Positions 22,511 through 30,145 of a DNA stretch of 64,000 nt are shown in pieces. Made by a program: the position numbers and the translations under genes. The notes beneath the pieces are model-generated. The model made no database searches. It saw only the letters and a list, made by a program, of their open reading frames with translations, and was not told where the DNA came from. Positions within the stretch are counted from its first letter, which is position 1, and every line of letters starts with the position of its first letter. The DNA comes from Thiogranum longum (GTDB lineage Bacteria; Pseudomonadota; Gammaproteobacteria; DSM-19610): NCBI RefSeq assembly GCF_004339085.1, contig NZ_SMFX01000001.1:757227-821226 (forward strand). The letters are read 5' to 3'.

Positions 22511-23014
22511 CTACTTTGCCATCTCACGGAGGTAGCGAAACAGCGCACGCGCAGACTTTGGCGGTTTACTCTGGTCGCGTTCTTTACGCGCCTGGCGCAC
22601 CAGCTGTCGCAGGTGCTGACGGTCGGCGTTGCCATACTCCTGCAAATACGCCTCGACCACTGAATCGTCTTCCCCGATCATACGGTCACGCCACTCCTCC
22701 AGTGCGTGATGTGCCTGTACCTGCTGGCGGGTCTTCTGGCGCAGTTGCTCGAAGTGTTGCTGGACAGGTTCAGGGTCGACATCGCGCATCAGGCGCCCGA
22801 TAAACTGGCGTTGACGCTTGAGGGCGCTGCGCGAGTGGATTCGTTTCATTTCGCGCAGGGCATCGATCAACGAATCGGGTAGCGACAGTTTCACCCAGTC
22901 CGTTTCAGGTAATTCAAGCAGGTCGGTGCCAAGCTGTTGCAGCGCATCGGCATCTTTTTTTCGCCGGGTCTTGCTTGGCGGCAGGTCGGCAGGGTCAAAT
23001 TCGTCTTGTTCCAC
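22511..23014 (-). CDS. darP: Ribosome-associated protein DarP (YjgA, DUF615)
   Basis: DarP helps late assembly of the 50S subunit. The 167-residue, highly charged helical product has the family pattern: an acidic N-terminus with PPSKTRRKK, then the LQQLGTDLLELP segment and a C-terminal SARALFRYLREM. It is convergent with nit and divergent from the 2OG oxygenase gene. In many gammaproteobacteria yjgA sits beside pmbA; no pmbA is found here. Confidence 0.93.
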   Translation of the reverse strand: MEQDEFDPADLPPSKTRRKKDADALQQLGTDLLELPETDWVKLSLPDSLIDALREMKRIHSRSALKRQRQFIGRLMRDVDPEPVQQHFEQLRQKTRQQVQAHHALEEWRDRMIGEDDSVVEAYLQEYGNADRQHLRQLVRQARKERDQSKPPKSARALFRYLREMAK

Positions 23015-23088
23015 AATCGGCTCAATATTCAGCTTGTCACATTCATTGCGTATTATGGGGCAGTGTAACGCGGGTGGCTAATGCAATT

Positions 23089-23619
23089 ATGAGCAAACAA
23101 CAGAATCTCGATATTCACTATGGTCTTGTCCAGCTGGCTGACAGCGTGCGGCTCAATGAGGCGGTCCGGGCCCAGTACAGGGCATTAAAACAAGCGAATT
23201 CAGCAGCTATTACCCATAGCCATTATTTTGAAGGCCGCTATGAAAACACCTATGTACCAGCCTCGGTGCTGACCGGTATCCAGCCTGTGCTTGATATTGC
23301 TCGCCGTGAGGCGGCAGCCTTTCTGAAAACAGAAGTATTGCCGGAACCAGGGTTCTGGCTAAACGAAATGGCCCCCGGTCACGTCACGCTGGCGCACCGC
23401 CACGATGAGGATGACGAACTGCTGTCGGGGGTGTACTACATTGATGTACCGGAAAATTCCGGCGACCTGGTGCTTGAGCAGGGGTGTGTTACCACACGAA
23501 TTCGTCCGCAAGCCGGTATGCTGGTGCTGTTCCCGCCCGATGTGCTGCATCATGTGACACAGAACCTTGGTAAGGAAATCCGCCTCTCAGTCGGGATGAA
23601 TTTCGGTATACGCGATTAG
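23089..23619 (+). CDS. 2OG-Fe(II) oxygenase family protein
   Basis: The 176-residue product (start MSKQQNLD; longer starts run into darP) resembles small putative 2-oxoglutarate/Fe(II) dioxygenases. The double-stranded beta-helix motifs are seen as HRHDEDDE at residues 103-110 (candidate ligands H103/H105/D106), SGVYYIDVPENSGDL, a second histidine in LHHVTQ (H154/H155) and R165 before the final SVGMNFG, the expected 2OG anchor. The substrate is unknown. It is convergent with mgtE, overlapping by four bases. Confidence 0.8.
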   Translation: MSKQQNLDIHYGLVQLADSVRLNEAVRAQYRALKQANSAAITHSHYFEGRYENTYVPASVLTGIQPVLDIARREAAAFLKTEVLPEPGFWLNEMAPGHVTLAHRHDEDDELLSGVYYIDVPENSGDLVLEQGCVTTRIRPQAGMLVLFPPDVLHHVTQNLGKEIRLSVGMNFGIRD

Positions 23620-24971
23620 GTCAGGTACCAGGTTCCCAGACCGAGGAAGGCAACAAACCCGACTACGTCGGTTACTGTGGTGAGCAGTACCGTCCCCGCC
23701 AGTGCAGGGTCTACACCGACACGTTTGAGAATCAGCGGAATAGTGAAGCCCGCTACGGCTGCGAAAATCAGGTTTATGATCAACGCAGCGCCGATAATCA
23801 GGCCGAGATCCATGTTCTGGAACCAGGCCATTGCAATAACGGCCACCACCAGCGACCAGATCAGGGCATTCATGATACTGACCTGGATTTCCTTGAGCAT
23901 AAGAGAGCGTGCGTTACTGGAGCCGACCTGGCCCAGGGCGAGTCCACGGATCATGATGGTCAGTGTCTGGCTGCCGGCAATACCGCCCATACTGGCGACA
24001 ATCGGCATCAGAACGGCCAGCGCTACGACCTTGTCAAGCGTGGACTCGAACAGGCCTATGACCCATGAAGCGAGGAAAGCTGTGGCGAGATTGACGCCCA
24101 GCCATACAGCACGGCGTCGTGCGCTGGTAACCACCGGTGCGAAGATATCGTCTTCTTCATCCAGGCCGGCCATACTCATGATGTTATGTTCGGCTTCATC
24201 GCGAATGACATCCACGACATCATCAACTGTTATACGACCGAGCAGTTTGTTGTTTTCGTCAATGACCGGTGCGGATACGAGGTTACGATCCTGGAACAGG
24301 CGCGCAACGTCGATACTTTTCATGGTCGCGGGAATACCTTCGACATCGCGGTTCATGACTTCCGCCACGCTGGCTTCTGGGTCATTGGTCAGCAGTGTGC
24401 TGAGGGGCAGCAGGCCCTGAAGATGGTCAAAGCGGTTGACTACGAACAGGCTGTCGGTCAGCTCCGGGATCTCGCCCCGCAGGCGCAGGTAGCGTAATAC
24501 CACGTCCAGCGAAACATTGGCGCGCACCGTGACCACGTCGAGATCCATGAGGCCGCCGGCGGTATCTTCCGGGTAAGAGAGTGCCGCTTCCAGGCGCTGG
24601 CGGTTCTGCTTGTCCATGGACAGCAGGAGTTCATGGATGACTGCGCCCGGCAGGTCGTGCAGCAGGTCGGCAAGGTCATCGGTGTCCAGTCCGCCGGTGG
24701 CCTGAACCAGTTCATGGGTCTCCATTTCATCGATCAGTCCGGAACGCACCTCGTCGTTGACTTCGACGAGGACTTCACCCTGCTCTTCACTGGGAACCAG
24801 TTCCCAGAGCAATTCACGTGGGCCGTGCGGGAGTGACTCGAGCAAATCGCCGATTTCTGCCGGGTGCAGGACCGACAGCAGTTGCCGCACTTTATCTGCC
24901 GCACCGCTGTGCAAGGCATCCGTAAGCGCTTCCAGGCGCTGTTGGGTGTTTTTCTGTTCGGCAGATTCCAC
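23616..24971 (-). CDS. mgtE: Magnesium transporter MgtE
   Basis: MgtE is a homodimeric Mg2+ channel gated by cytoplasmic Mg2+. The 451-residue product has an N-terminal MgtE_N domain (about 30-135), two CBS domains (about 135-260) and five membrane helices in the last third, including the conserved MPIVASMGGIAGSQT pore region. It starts with GTG. It is the last gene of the minus-strand run that includes ptsI, but it is separated by 105 bp with its own candidate promoter. Confidence 0.96.
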   Translation of the reverse strand: MESAEQKNTQQRLEALTDALHSGAADKVRQLLSVLHPAEIGDLLESLPHGPRELLWELVPSEEQGEVLVEVNDEVRSGLIDEMETHELVQATGGLDTDDLADLLHDLPGAVIHELLLSMDKQNRQRLEAALSYPEDTAGGLMDLDVVTVRANVSLDVVLRYLRLRGEIPELTDSLFVVNRFDHLQGLLPLSTLLTNDPEASVAEVMNRDVEGIPATMKSIDVARLFQDRNLVSAPVIDENNKLLGRITVDDVVDVIRDEAEHNIMSMAGLDEEDDIFAPVVTSARRRAVWLGVNLATAFLASWVIGLFESTLDKVVALAVLMPIVASMGGIAGSQTLTIMIRGLALGQVGSSNARSLMLKEIQVSIMNALIWSLVVAVIAMAWFQNMDLGLIIGAALIINLIFAAVAGFTIPLILKRVGVDPALAGTVLLTTVTDVVGFVAFLGLGTWYLT

Positions 24972-25012
24972 GTGTAGGGCCTCACAAGCGGTTCAACGGA
25001 TAATCGCTGCGC

Positions 25013-25041
25013 AGTGTAACAGGGTGCTTGCCGGCGCAAAA
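25013..25041 (-). promoter_or_regulatory. Candidate extended -10 promoter for mgtE
   Basis: Read on the minus strand: TTTTGC, a 17-bp spacer, then TACACT preceded by TGT (extended -10). It lies about 40 bases upstream of the mgtE GTG codon in the gap after ptsI. The short leader (roughly 35 nt) leaves no room for an M-box riboswitch. Confidence 0.45.
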
Positions 25042-25076
25042 CCGCAGCTGCCGACTTTTATCGGTGGTACCGGCTG

Positions 25077-26813
25077 TTAGTGGAGGGTGTTCAGGTCATC
25101 GACAGCAGCGTGAATTTGCTGCGGATCGTCGCTGGCGAGGATTTTATCGATGTGCACGGACAGTAGTCGGGTGTCGCAGCGGCGAATTGCGTCCTTGACC
25201 TCGAACAGTGACGTTGGCGGCACCGAGAACTGGCGCAGCCCCATGCCCAGCAGCAGGCGGGTGTAGCGCGGGTCACCGGCCATTTCACCGCACATGGCAA
25301 CCGGGGTCAGGTGCTGCTGACAGGCATCGATAACCATGCGGACAAGTTTCAGGACACCGGGATGAAGTGGATCGTACAGGTAGGTGACACTGTCATCGGT
25401 GCGATCGATGGCGAGGGCATACTGAATCAGGTCGTTGGTGCCAATTGACAGGAAATCCAGTTTGCGCGCAAACAGGCTGGCGGAAAGTGCAGCAGCCGGT
25501 ACCTCGATCATGCCGCCGACCGGCAGGTTCCTGTCAAATGCCAGCCCATCATCCTGGAGTTGTTGCTTGACCTCTTCGATGAGCTCAATGACGCGGTCCA
25601 GTTCGCTGGAACTGGACAGCATCGGAATCATCATTTGCACAGGTCCCTTTGCCGAGGCGCGCAGAATGGCACGTAGTTGTGGGCGGAAAAGTTCAATATT
25701 GTTCAGGCACAGACGTATGGCGCGCAGTCCGAGCGCCGGGTTGGGGCAGTTACGCTTTTCCGAGGCGCCGCATTCCTTGTCTGCACCGAGGTCAAGGGTG
25801 CGAATGATGACGGGTAGCCCCCTCATGGATCTGATTAGCGCCAGATAGTGTTTCAGCTGTTCTTCCTCGTCCGGGATATCATTACGATTCATGAACAGAA
25901 ATTCGGTCCGGAACAGGCCGATTCCATCGGCACCGGACTGGCGTGCAGCGCGTATATCCTCAAGTAGTTCAACGTTGGCAAAGAGGTTGACCGGGATGTT
26001 GTCTGCCGTTACTGCCGGCTCGTTTTTAAGCCGCTTAAGCTCGACCTGGTGTTTCTTCTGTTGTCGCTGCTGACGATGATAGTCTTTCAGGGTATCTTCA
26101 TCGATATCGGCAAGCAACAGGCCACGGCTGCCATCAAGGATGACAGTATCGCCATCGCGTATGTGTTGCGGGGTGATATGTGTGCCGACGATGGCTGGCA
26201 TACCCAGGCTGCGAGCGAGTATTGCTGTATGTGACAGCGGGCCGCCTGATTCAGTGACAAAGCCGGCTATACCCTGGTGTTGCAGCAGGGCTGCTTCGGC
26301 CGGGTTGAGATCATGGGCAAGGACGATGGTGCCCTCCAGTGTATGCTTTTCATCAGCTGCACCAGCTGCCTTCTCCCCGATCAGAATGCGCTGGATACGT
26401 GTGACAACGTGATCAATATCATCCTTTCGGGTGCGCAGGTAAGGGTCATCCATTTCATCAAAAACCTGCGCCAGTTCGTCGCGCTGTGATTTAAGTGCCC
26501 ATTCTGCGCAGCAGTGCTCATGGCGAATTCGCTCAATAGGCGCGGCGGTCAGCATGCTGTCCTCCATCATCAGCAGGTGGGTGTCGATAAAGTCGGTAAT
26601 ATCTGCGGATGTGGCTTCGGGGATGCTGTTGCGAATTGCCTTGAGTTGCTGGCGAGCTGTGTGAACAGCACGGCGGAAGCGTGCCACTTCGTCTTCGATC
26701 AGTTCTTTCGGGATAGCTGCTTCATAGATTTCCAGCTCACCATCATCCAGCCGTTGCGCGCGGCCAATAGCGATACCGCGTGAAATTCCCGTACCGGAGA
26801 TGGTGATGGTCAT
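25077..26813 (-). CDS. ptsI: Phosphoenolpyruvate-protein phosphotransferase (PTS enzyme I)
   Basis: Enzyme I takes phosphate from PEP and passes it to HPr. The 578-residue product has the N-terminal HPr-binding/phosphohistidine domain with active-site H195 in GGPLSHTAILAR. The C-terminal PEP-binding barrel has GIGLFRTEFLFM near 300 and the conserved MCGEMAGDP near 503. It has no N-terminal GAF domain, so it is not the PtsP (EI-Ntr) form, although its neighbours are regulatory PTS components. Its start overlaps the ptsH stop (ATGA). Confidence 0.97.
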   Translation of the reverse strand: MTITISGTGISRGIAIGRAQRLDDGELEIYEAAIPKELIEDEVARFRRAVHTARQQLKAIRNSIPEATSADITDFIDTHLLMMEDSMLTAAPIERIRHEHCCAEWALKSQRDELAQVFDEMDDPYLRTRKDDIDHVVTRIQRILIGEKAAGAADEKHTLEGTIVLAHDLNPAEAALLQHQGIAGFVTESGGPLSHTAILARSLGMPAIVGTHITPQHIRDGDTVILDGSRGLLLADIDEDTLKDYHRQQRQQKKHQVELKRLKNEPAVTADNIPVNLFANVELLEDIRAARQSGADGIGLFRTEFLFMNRNDIPDEEEQLKHYLALIRSMRGLPVIIRTLDLGADKECGASEKRNCPNPALGLRAIRLCLNNIELFRPQLRAILRASAKGPVQMMIPMLSSSSELDRVIELIEEVKQQLQDDGLAFDRNLPVGGMIEVPAAALSASLFARKLDFLSIGTNDLIQYALAIDRTDDSVTYLYDPLHPGVLKLVRMVIDACQQHLTPVAMCGEMAGDPRYTRLLLGMGLRQFSVPPTSLFEVKDAIRRCDTRLLSVHIDKILASDDPQQIHAAVDDLNTLH

Positions 26814-27079
26814 TCTTCCTCACCAAAGCGATTTTCGATCAGTTCGGTCAGTTTCCTGATTGCCTCATGCTCATCATCGCCATCAGCAATGAGTCGTATC
26901 TCAGTGCCTTTTGACGCTGCCAGCATCATGACGCCCATAATACTTTTGCCATTGACCTCTTGTCCGTTGCGGGCAAGTTTTATGTCACTGGCAAAGGATG
27001 ATGCAAGGGTGACCAGTTTCGCAGCGGCGCGTGCATGCAGTCCAAGTTTGTTGACGATGGTTATGTTTTTATCCAGCAT
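26810..27079 (-). CDS. ptsH: HPr phosphocarrier protein
   Basis: An 89-residue HPr/NPr-type phosphocarrier. The phosphorylated histidine is H15 in LGLHARAA. A regulatory serine, S46 in NGKSIMGVM, is also present, matching the substrate site of the HPr kinase encoded three genes away. No PTS permease (EIIB/EIIC) gene is nearby, so it probably works in signalling rather than sugar uptake. It overlaps the EIIA(Man) gene by 11 bases and ptsI by four. Confidence 0.96.
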   Translation of the reverse strand: MLDKNITIVNKLGLHARAAAKLVTLASSFASDIKLARNGQEVNGKSIMGVMMLAASKGTEIRLIADGDDEHEAIRKLTELIENRFGEEE

Positions 27080-27479
27080 GCAGCGGACCTTCCAGGTTGC
27101 AGGTTAGAACGCCGTCCCGGCCGCCGGTTACTGCCTTGTGTGTCAACTCGTCAAGGTCCATGCCGGGGTAATTCAGTACCCGTATCAGCATGGGGAGATT
27201 GACGCCGGAAACTACGCGAACGGCGTGCTGTTCCTGCAGGCGGCAGGCAATGTTGCTGGGCGTCGATCCATACAGATCAGTCAGTACCAGCACACCATCC
27301 CCGCTGTCGAGCCGGTTTGCCATGGTGACGGCTTCTGCAAGCACCCGTTCCGGATCGCAGTCCGTAGGTGCAGACAGGGTGGATGTTTGCAGCGGGCAGA
27401 CGCCCAGTACATCAATCGCGGATTGCAACAGTACCGCACCAATATTGCCATGCGTGATAAGCAGGATTCCGACGTTCAC
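27069..27479 (-). CDS. PTS EIIA component, mannose/fructose family
   Basis: The 136-residue product (GTG start, NVGILLITHGNIG) is a stand-alone EIIA of the mannose class. The active-site histidine is H10 in ITHGNIG. The TDLYGSTPSNIA segment near residue 67 is typical. No EIIB/C/D partners are encoded here, as in other proteobacteria where this protein receives phosphate from HPr for regulation. The GTG start overlaps the rapZ stop (GTGA), which supports this start over longer in-frame ones inside rapZ. Confidence 0.92.
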   Translation of the reverse strand: MNVGILLITHGNIGAVLLQSAIDVLGVCPLQTSTLSAPTDCDPERVLAEAVTMANRLDSGDGVLVLTDLYGSTPSNIACRLQEQHAVRVVSGVNLPMLIRVLNYPGMDLDELTHKAVTGGRDGVLTCNLEGPLHAG

Positions 27480-28330
27480 GGTAACTCCCGGTGGCGGGTG
27501 GTGACGTTGGGGTAACGCGTCCTGAAGTAATGCTGCAGTTGTTCGACAAGATAGACAGAACGGTGCTGGCCACCGGTGCAACCAATGGCCACAGTCAGGT
27601 AGCTGCGGTTGTCGGCTTCAAAAGCCGGAATCCAGGTGTCGAGAAATGCAGTCAGGTTATCCACCATTGCAGTAACCTGCGCTTCATTGCCCAGGTATTG
27701 TGCAACAGCTTCGTCACGTCCGGTAAGTGGGCGTAACTCGGGGCGCCAGTGCGGATTCGGCAGGCAGCGTGCGTCAAAGACAAAATCTGCATCGCCGGGT
27801 ATACCGTGCTTGAAGCCAAAGGACTGGAACATCAGGGAAAGATGGTTGTCTTCGCGGCGTTCCACGCGCTGCTGGACCATGTCGCGTAACTGGTGAACAG
27901 TAGTCTGGCTGGTGTCGATGAACAGGTCGGCGCGCCGGGCAATGGGCTCAAGTAGCTGGCGTTCCAGCTCGATGGCTTCGGCCAGTGATATATGTGTGTC
28001 ACTTAACGGGTGGCGGCGTCTGGTTTCACTGAAGCGTTTGATCAATGTTGCAGGATCACAGGTAATAAACAGGATTTCGTTACTGATGCCCCGGGATTTG
28101 AGTTTGTCCAGTATGTCATTGAATTGTTGCAGCGACTGGGGGAGATTCCGCGCGTCAATACCTACGGCAACTTTTTCGACGGGTTTGGCAGCCTGCTCGA
28201 GTTCGAGCGCAAGGGCGCTCAGCAACCCGGCTGGCAGGTTGTCGATGCAGTAATAGCCGAGGTCTTCGAGCGTGTGCAACGCCACACTTTTCCCCGAGCC
28301 GGAGAGTCCGCTGACAATGATCAGTTTCAC
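27476..28330 (-). CDS. rapZ: RNase adapter protein RapZ
   Basis: RapZ is an RNA-binding P-loop protein; in enterics it guides RNase E to the GlmZ sRNA and so tunes glucosamine-6-phosphate synthesis. The 284-residue product has Walker A GLSGSGKS at residues 8-15 and the family C-terminal domain with FGFKHG near 168 and the CTGGQHRSVYL signature near 250. It sits between hprK and the EIIA gene, overlapping both by four bases. Confidence 0.96.
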   Translation of the reverse strand: MKLIIVSGLSGSGKSVALHTLEDLGYYCIDNLPAGLLSALALELEQAAKPVEKVAVGIDARNLPQSLQQFNDILDKLKSRGISNEILFITCDPATLIKRFSETRRRHPLSDTHISLAEAIELERQLLEPIARRADLFIDTSQTTVHQLRDMVQQRVERREDNHLSLMFQSFGFKHGIPGDADFVFDARCLPNPHWRPELRPLTGRDEAVAQYLGNEAQVTAMVDNLTAFLDTWIPAFEADNRSYLTVAIGCTGGQHRSVYLVEQLQHYFRTRYPNVTTRHRELP

Positions 28331-29277
28331 GGAGTGTTATTTTCCATGAAACGCGTCTGGCGTTCCACAAACAGCTGCGCAGAGTCGAAACCTTTTAACA
28401 ACAGGGTATGGTTACGTGCAGCGGCCTCGGCCAGTACGGCGAGGTTGCGACCTGGTGCCACCGGCAAAGTGATTTCCGGGATCTCGACACCAAGGATGGT
28501 CTGGGTGGAGCGGGCGCCATGCAGACGGTCGATGGTGTGCATCTGCGCTTCGTTCATTGGCACCAGCCTCAGGATAAGCCGAAGGTTACGGCTTTGCTTG
28601 ATCGCACTGTCACCAAACATGGCGCGTACATTAAGAACGCCGATGCCGCGTACCTCAAGGAAATCGCGCAGGACCTCCGGGCAGCGTCCGTTTAGCGTGT
28701 CAGGCGATGTGCGGGCGAATTCCGGTGCGTCGTCGGCAACCAGCCGGTGCCCGCGGGCGACCAGTTCCAGCGCCAGTTCACTCTTGCCGACACTGGGGTC
28801 ACCGGTGAGCAACAGCCCGAGACTGAAAACTTCCATAAACACCCCGTGCAGGGTAATTTTCTCGGCAAACAGGTTAGTCAGGTAATACTGCAGGTAGTTG
28901 ACCAGTTGCGCAGTCGGGCGGGGTGAGGTGATCAACGGTATGGAGCTGGCCTCTGCGCGTTGATGGATATCAGCGGGTACGGCTTGCCCGTTACCGACGA
29001 TGACAAGGTCTGTATTACCGTCGAATAGCTGATCGACAAGGTCTCGCCGTGAATTCTCGTTGAGCCGGTCAAGGTATTGAATTTCTGTGGCGCCAAGCAC
29101 CTGGATACGGTTGGGGTGTATCAGGTTGAGGTGGCCGACAAGTGATGTTTTGGCGTTGTCCGGTTCAATATTTTGTATTTCACGGTTTTCGCCCAGCCGG
29201 TTGCCAGCCCATTCAAGCTCCAGCTTGTCACTCAGTGTGTCAAACAGGGTGCCGACCGAGGTATCAGTGACTTTCAT
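28327..29277 (-). CDS. hprK: HPr kinase/phosphorylase
   Basis: HprK phosphorylates or dephosphorylates the serine of HPr (S46 here) in response to metabolite levels. The 316-residue product has the Walker A motif GDPSVGKS at residues 159-166, preceded by the conserved LHGVFMEVFSLG stretch (H144). The signature EVRGIGVLNVRAMFG follows near residue 209. In proteobacteria this enzyme usually serves a regulatory PTS. It overlaps ptsN and rapZ by four bases each, so the genes are tightly coupled. Confidence 0.96.
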   Translation of the reverse strand: MKVTDTSVGTLFDTLSDKLELEWAGNRLGENREIQNIEPDNAKTSLVGHLNLIHPNRIQVLGATEIQYLDRLNENSRRDLVDQLFDGNTDLVIVGNGQAVPADIHQRAEASSIPLITSPRPTAQLVNYLQYYLTNLFAEKITLHGVFMEVFSLGLLLTGDPSVGKSELALELVARGHRLVADDAPEFARTSPDTLNGRCPEVLRDFLEVRGIGVLNVRAMFGDSAIKQSRNLRLILRLVPMNEAQMHTIDRLHGARSTQTILGVEIPEITLPVAPGRNLAVLAEAAARNHTLLLKGFDSAQLFVERQTRFMENNTP

Positions 29278-29747
29278 GCAGAAAGTTGCTGGTTCGTGTT
29301 CCAGTGGTTGATCAGGTCAAGGCAGTCTTTTGCATTGCTGCTTTTGCGCAACTGGCTGCAGAAGTCGGCATTACTGAACATTTCTGCAAGCAGGGCGAGT
29401 ATTTTCAGGTGTTCATCTGTCGATTCTTCGGGTACCAGCAGGGCAAACAGCAGGTCAACCGGCTGGTTGTCTATGGCGTCATAGTCAATGCCCTTCTCAA
29501 GGGTCAGCAGTGCCGCTATCGGGGTATCCAGCCCGCTCATGCGTCCATGTGGCAAGGCGACACCCTTGCCGAGTCCGGTACTGCCGAGCCGTTCACGCCC
29601 GATCAGGCTGTCGAAGATCTCTCCGTCCGTAAAGTCCGGCAGACCGCTTGCCAGCAGTTTACTAAGTGTTTCCAGTGCACGTTTCTTGCTGGAGCCTTCT
29701 TGCTGGCAGGCGATACGTTCTGGATCAAGGAGTTTGGCAATATGCAT
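29274..29747 (-). CDS. ptsN: PTS EIIA-Ntr regulatory protein
   Basis: PtsN is the phosphate end-acceptor of the nitrogen PTS and regulates K+ transport and stress responses. The 157-residue product has the active-site histidine H67 in VALPHGRM, plus the LERIGSTGLGKG-like segment RERLGSTGLGKG before it. The gene is in its classic place after hpf and rpoN. It is separated from hpf by 48 bp containing a hairpin. Confidence 0.96.
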   Translation of the reverse strand: MHIAKLLDPERIACQQEGSSKKRALETLSKLLASGLPDFTDGEIFDSLIGRERLGSTGLGKGVALPHGRMSGLDTPIAALLTLEKGIDYDAIDNQPVDLLFALLVPEESTDEHLKILALLAEMFSNADFCSQLRKSSNAKDCLDLINHWNTNQQLSA

Positions 29748-29759
29748 GGTTATTAACTC

Positions 29760-29783
29760 CGGGAGGCGTGTTTGCGTCTCCCG
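29760..29783 (-). promoter_or_regulatory. Intercistronic hairpin between hpf and ptsN
   Basis: CGGGAGGCG (29760-29768) and CGTCTCCCG (29775-29783) form a nine-pair stem with one G-T/A-C position and a six-base loop. No U-run follows on the minus strand, so it is not a simple terminator. It may act as an RNA-processing or partial-attenuation site in the rpoN-hpf-ptsN transcript. Confidence 0.4.
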
Positions 29784-29795
29784 TATGGATCAGTA

Positions 29796-30122
29796 CTACA
29801 GGGCCTGCTTTTTGTTCTCTGCACCTTCCGAGCGGTGGTGGTCGGTGAGCTTTTCCTTGTGTTTCTTGATCTGGCGGTCCAGCTTGTCCGTCAGGCCATC
29901 GATTGCGGCATACATGTTTTCTTCAGTATCCTCGGCAAACAGCTTGCCACCGGTAATGTGGATGGTCGCCTCGGCAGTATGGCGCAGCTTCTCTACACTG
30001 AGTACCACGTGTACATCGGTGACGTGGTCAAAATGACGCTCCAGTCGCTGAAACTTTTCAGCGACATAGGCGCGCATGGGTTCGGTTATTTCTACGTGGT
30101 GTCCAGTAATATCGATTTGCAT
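29796..30122 (-). CDS. hpf: Ribosome hibernation promoting factor, short form
   Basis: HPF binds the 30S decoding region in stationary phase and protects idle ribosomes. The 108-residue product (start MQIDITGHHVEIT, with GAGGAG upstream) is the short form that lacks a dimerising C-terminal domain. The DVHVVLSVEK and EDTEENMYAAIDGLTDKLDRQ segments are typical of the HPF/YfiA fold. A longer in-frame start adds only unconserved residues. Confidence 0.95.
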   Translation of the reverse strand: MQIDITGHHVEITEPMRAYVAEKFQRLERHFDHVTDVHVVLSVEKLRHTAEATIHITGGKLFAEDTEENMYAAIDGLTDKLDRQIKKHKEKLTDHHRSEGAENKKQAL

Positions 30123-30145
30123 GGAGGTACTCCTCGTCCATGGCC

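Noticed and set aside
24972-25076. M-box magnesium riboswitch before mgtE
   Set aside because: The gap is only 105 bp, contains a candidate promoter close to the start and shows no M-box core sequences.
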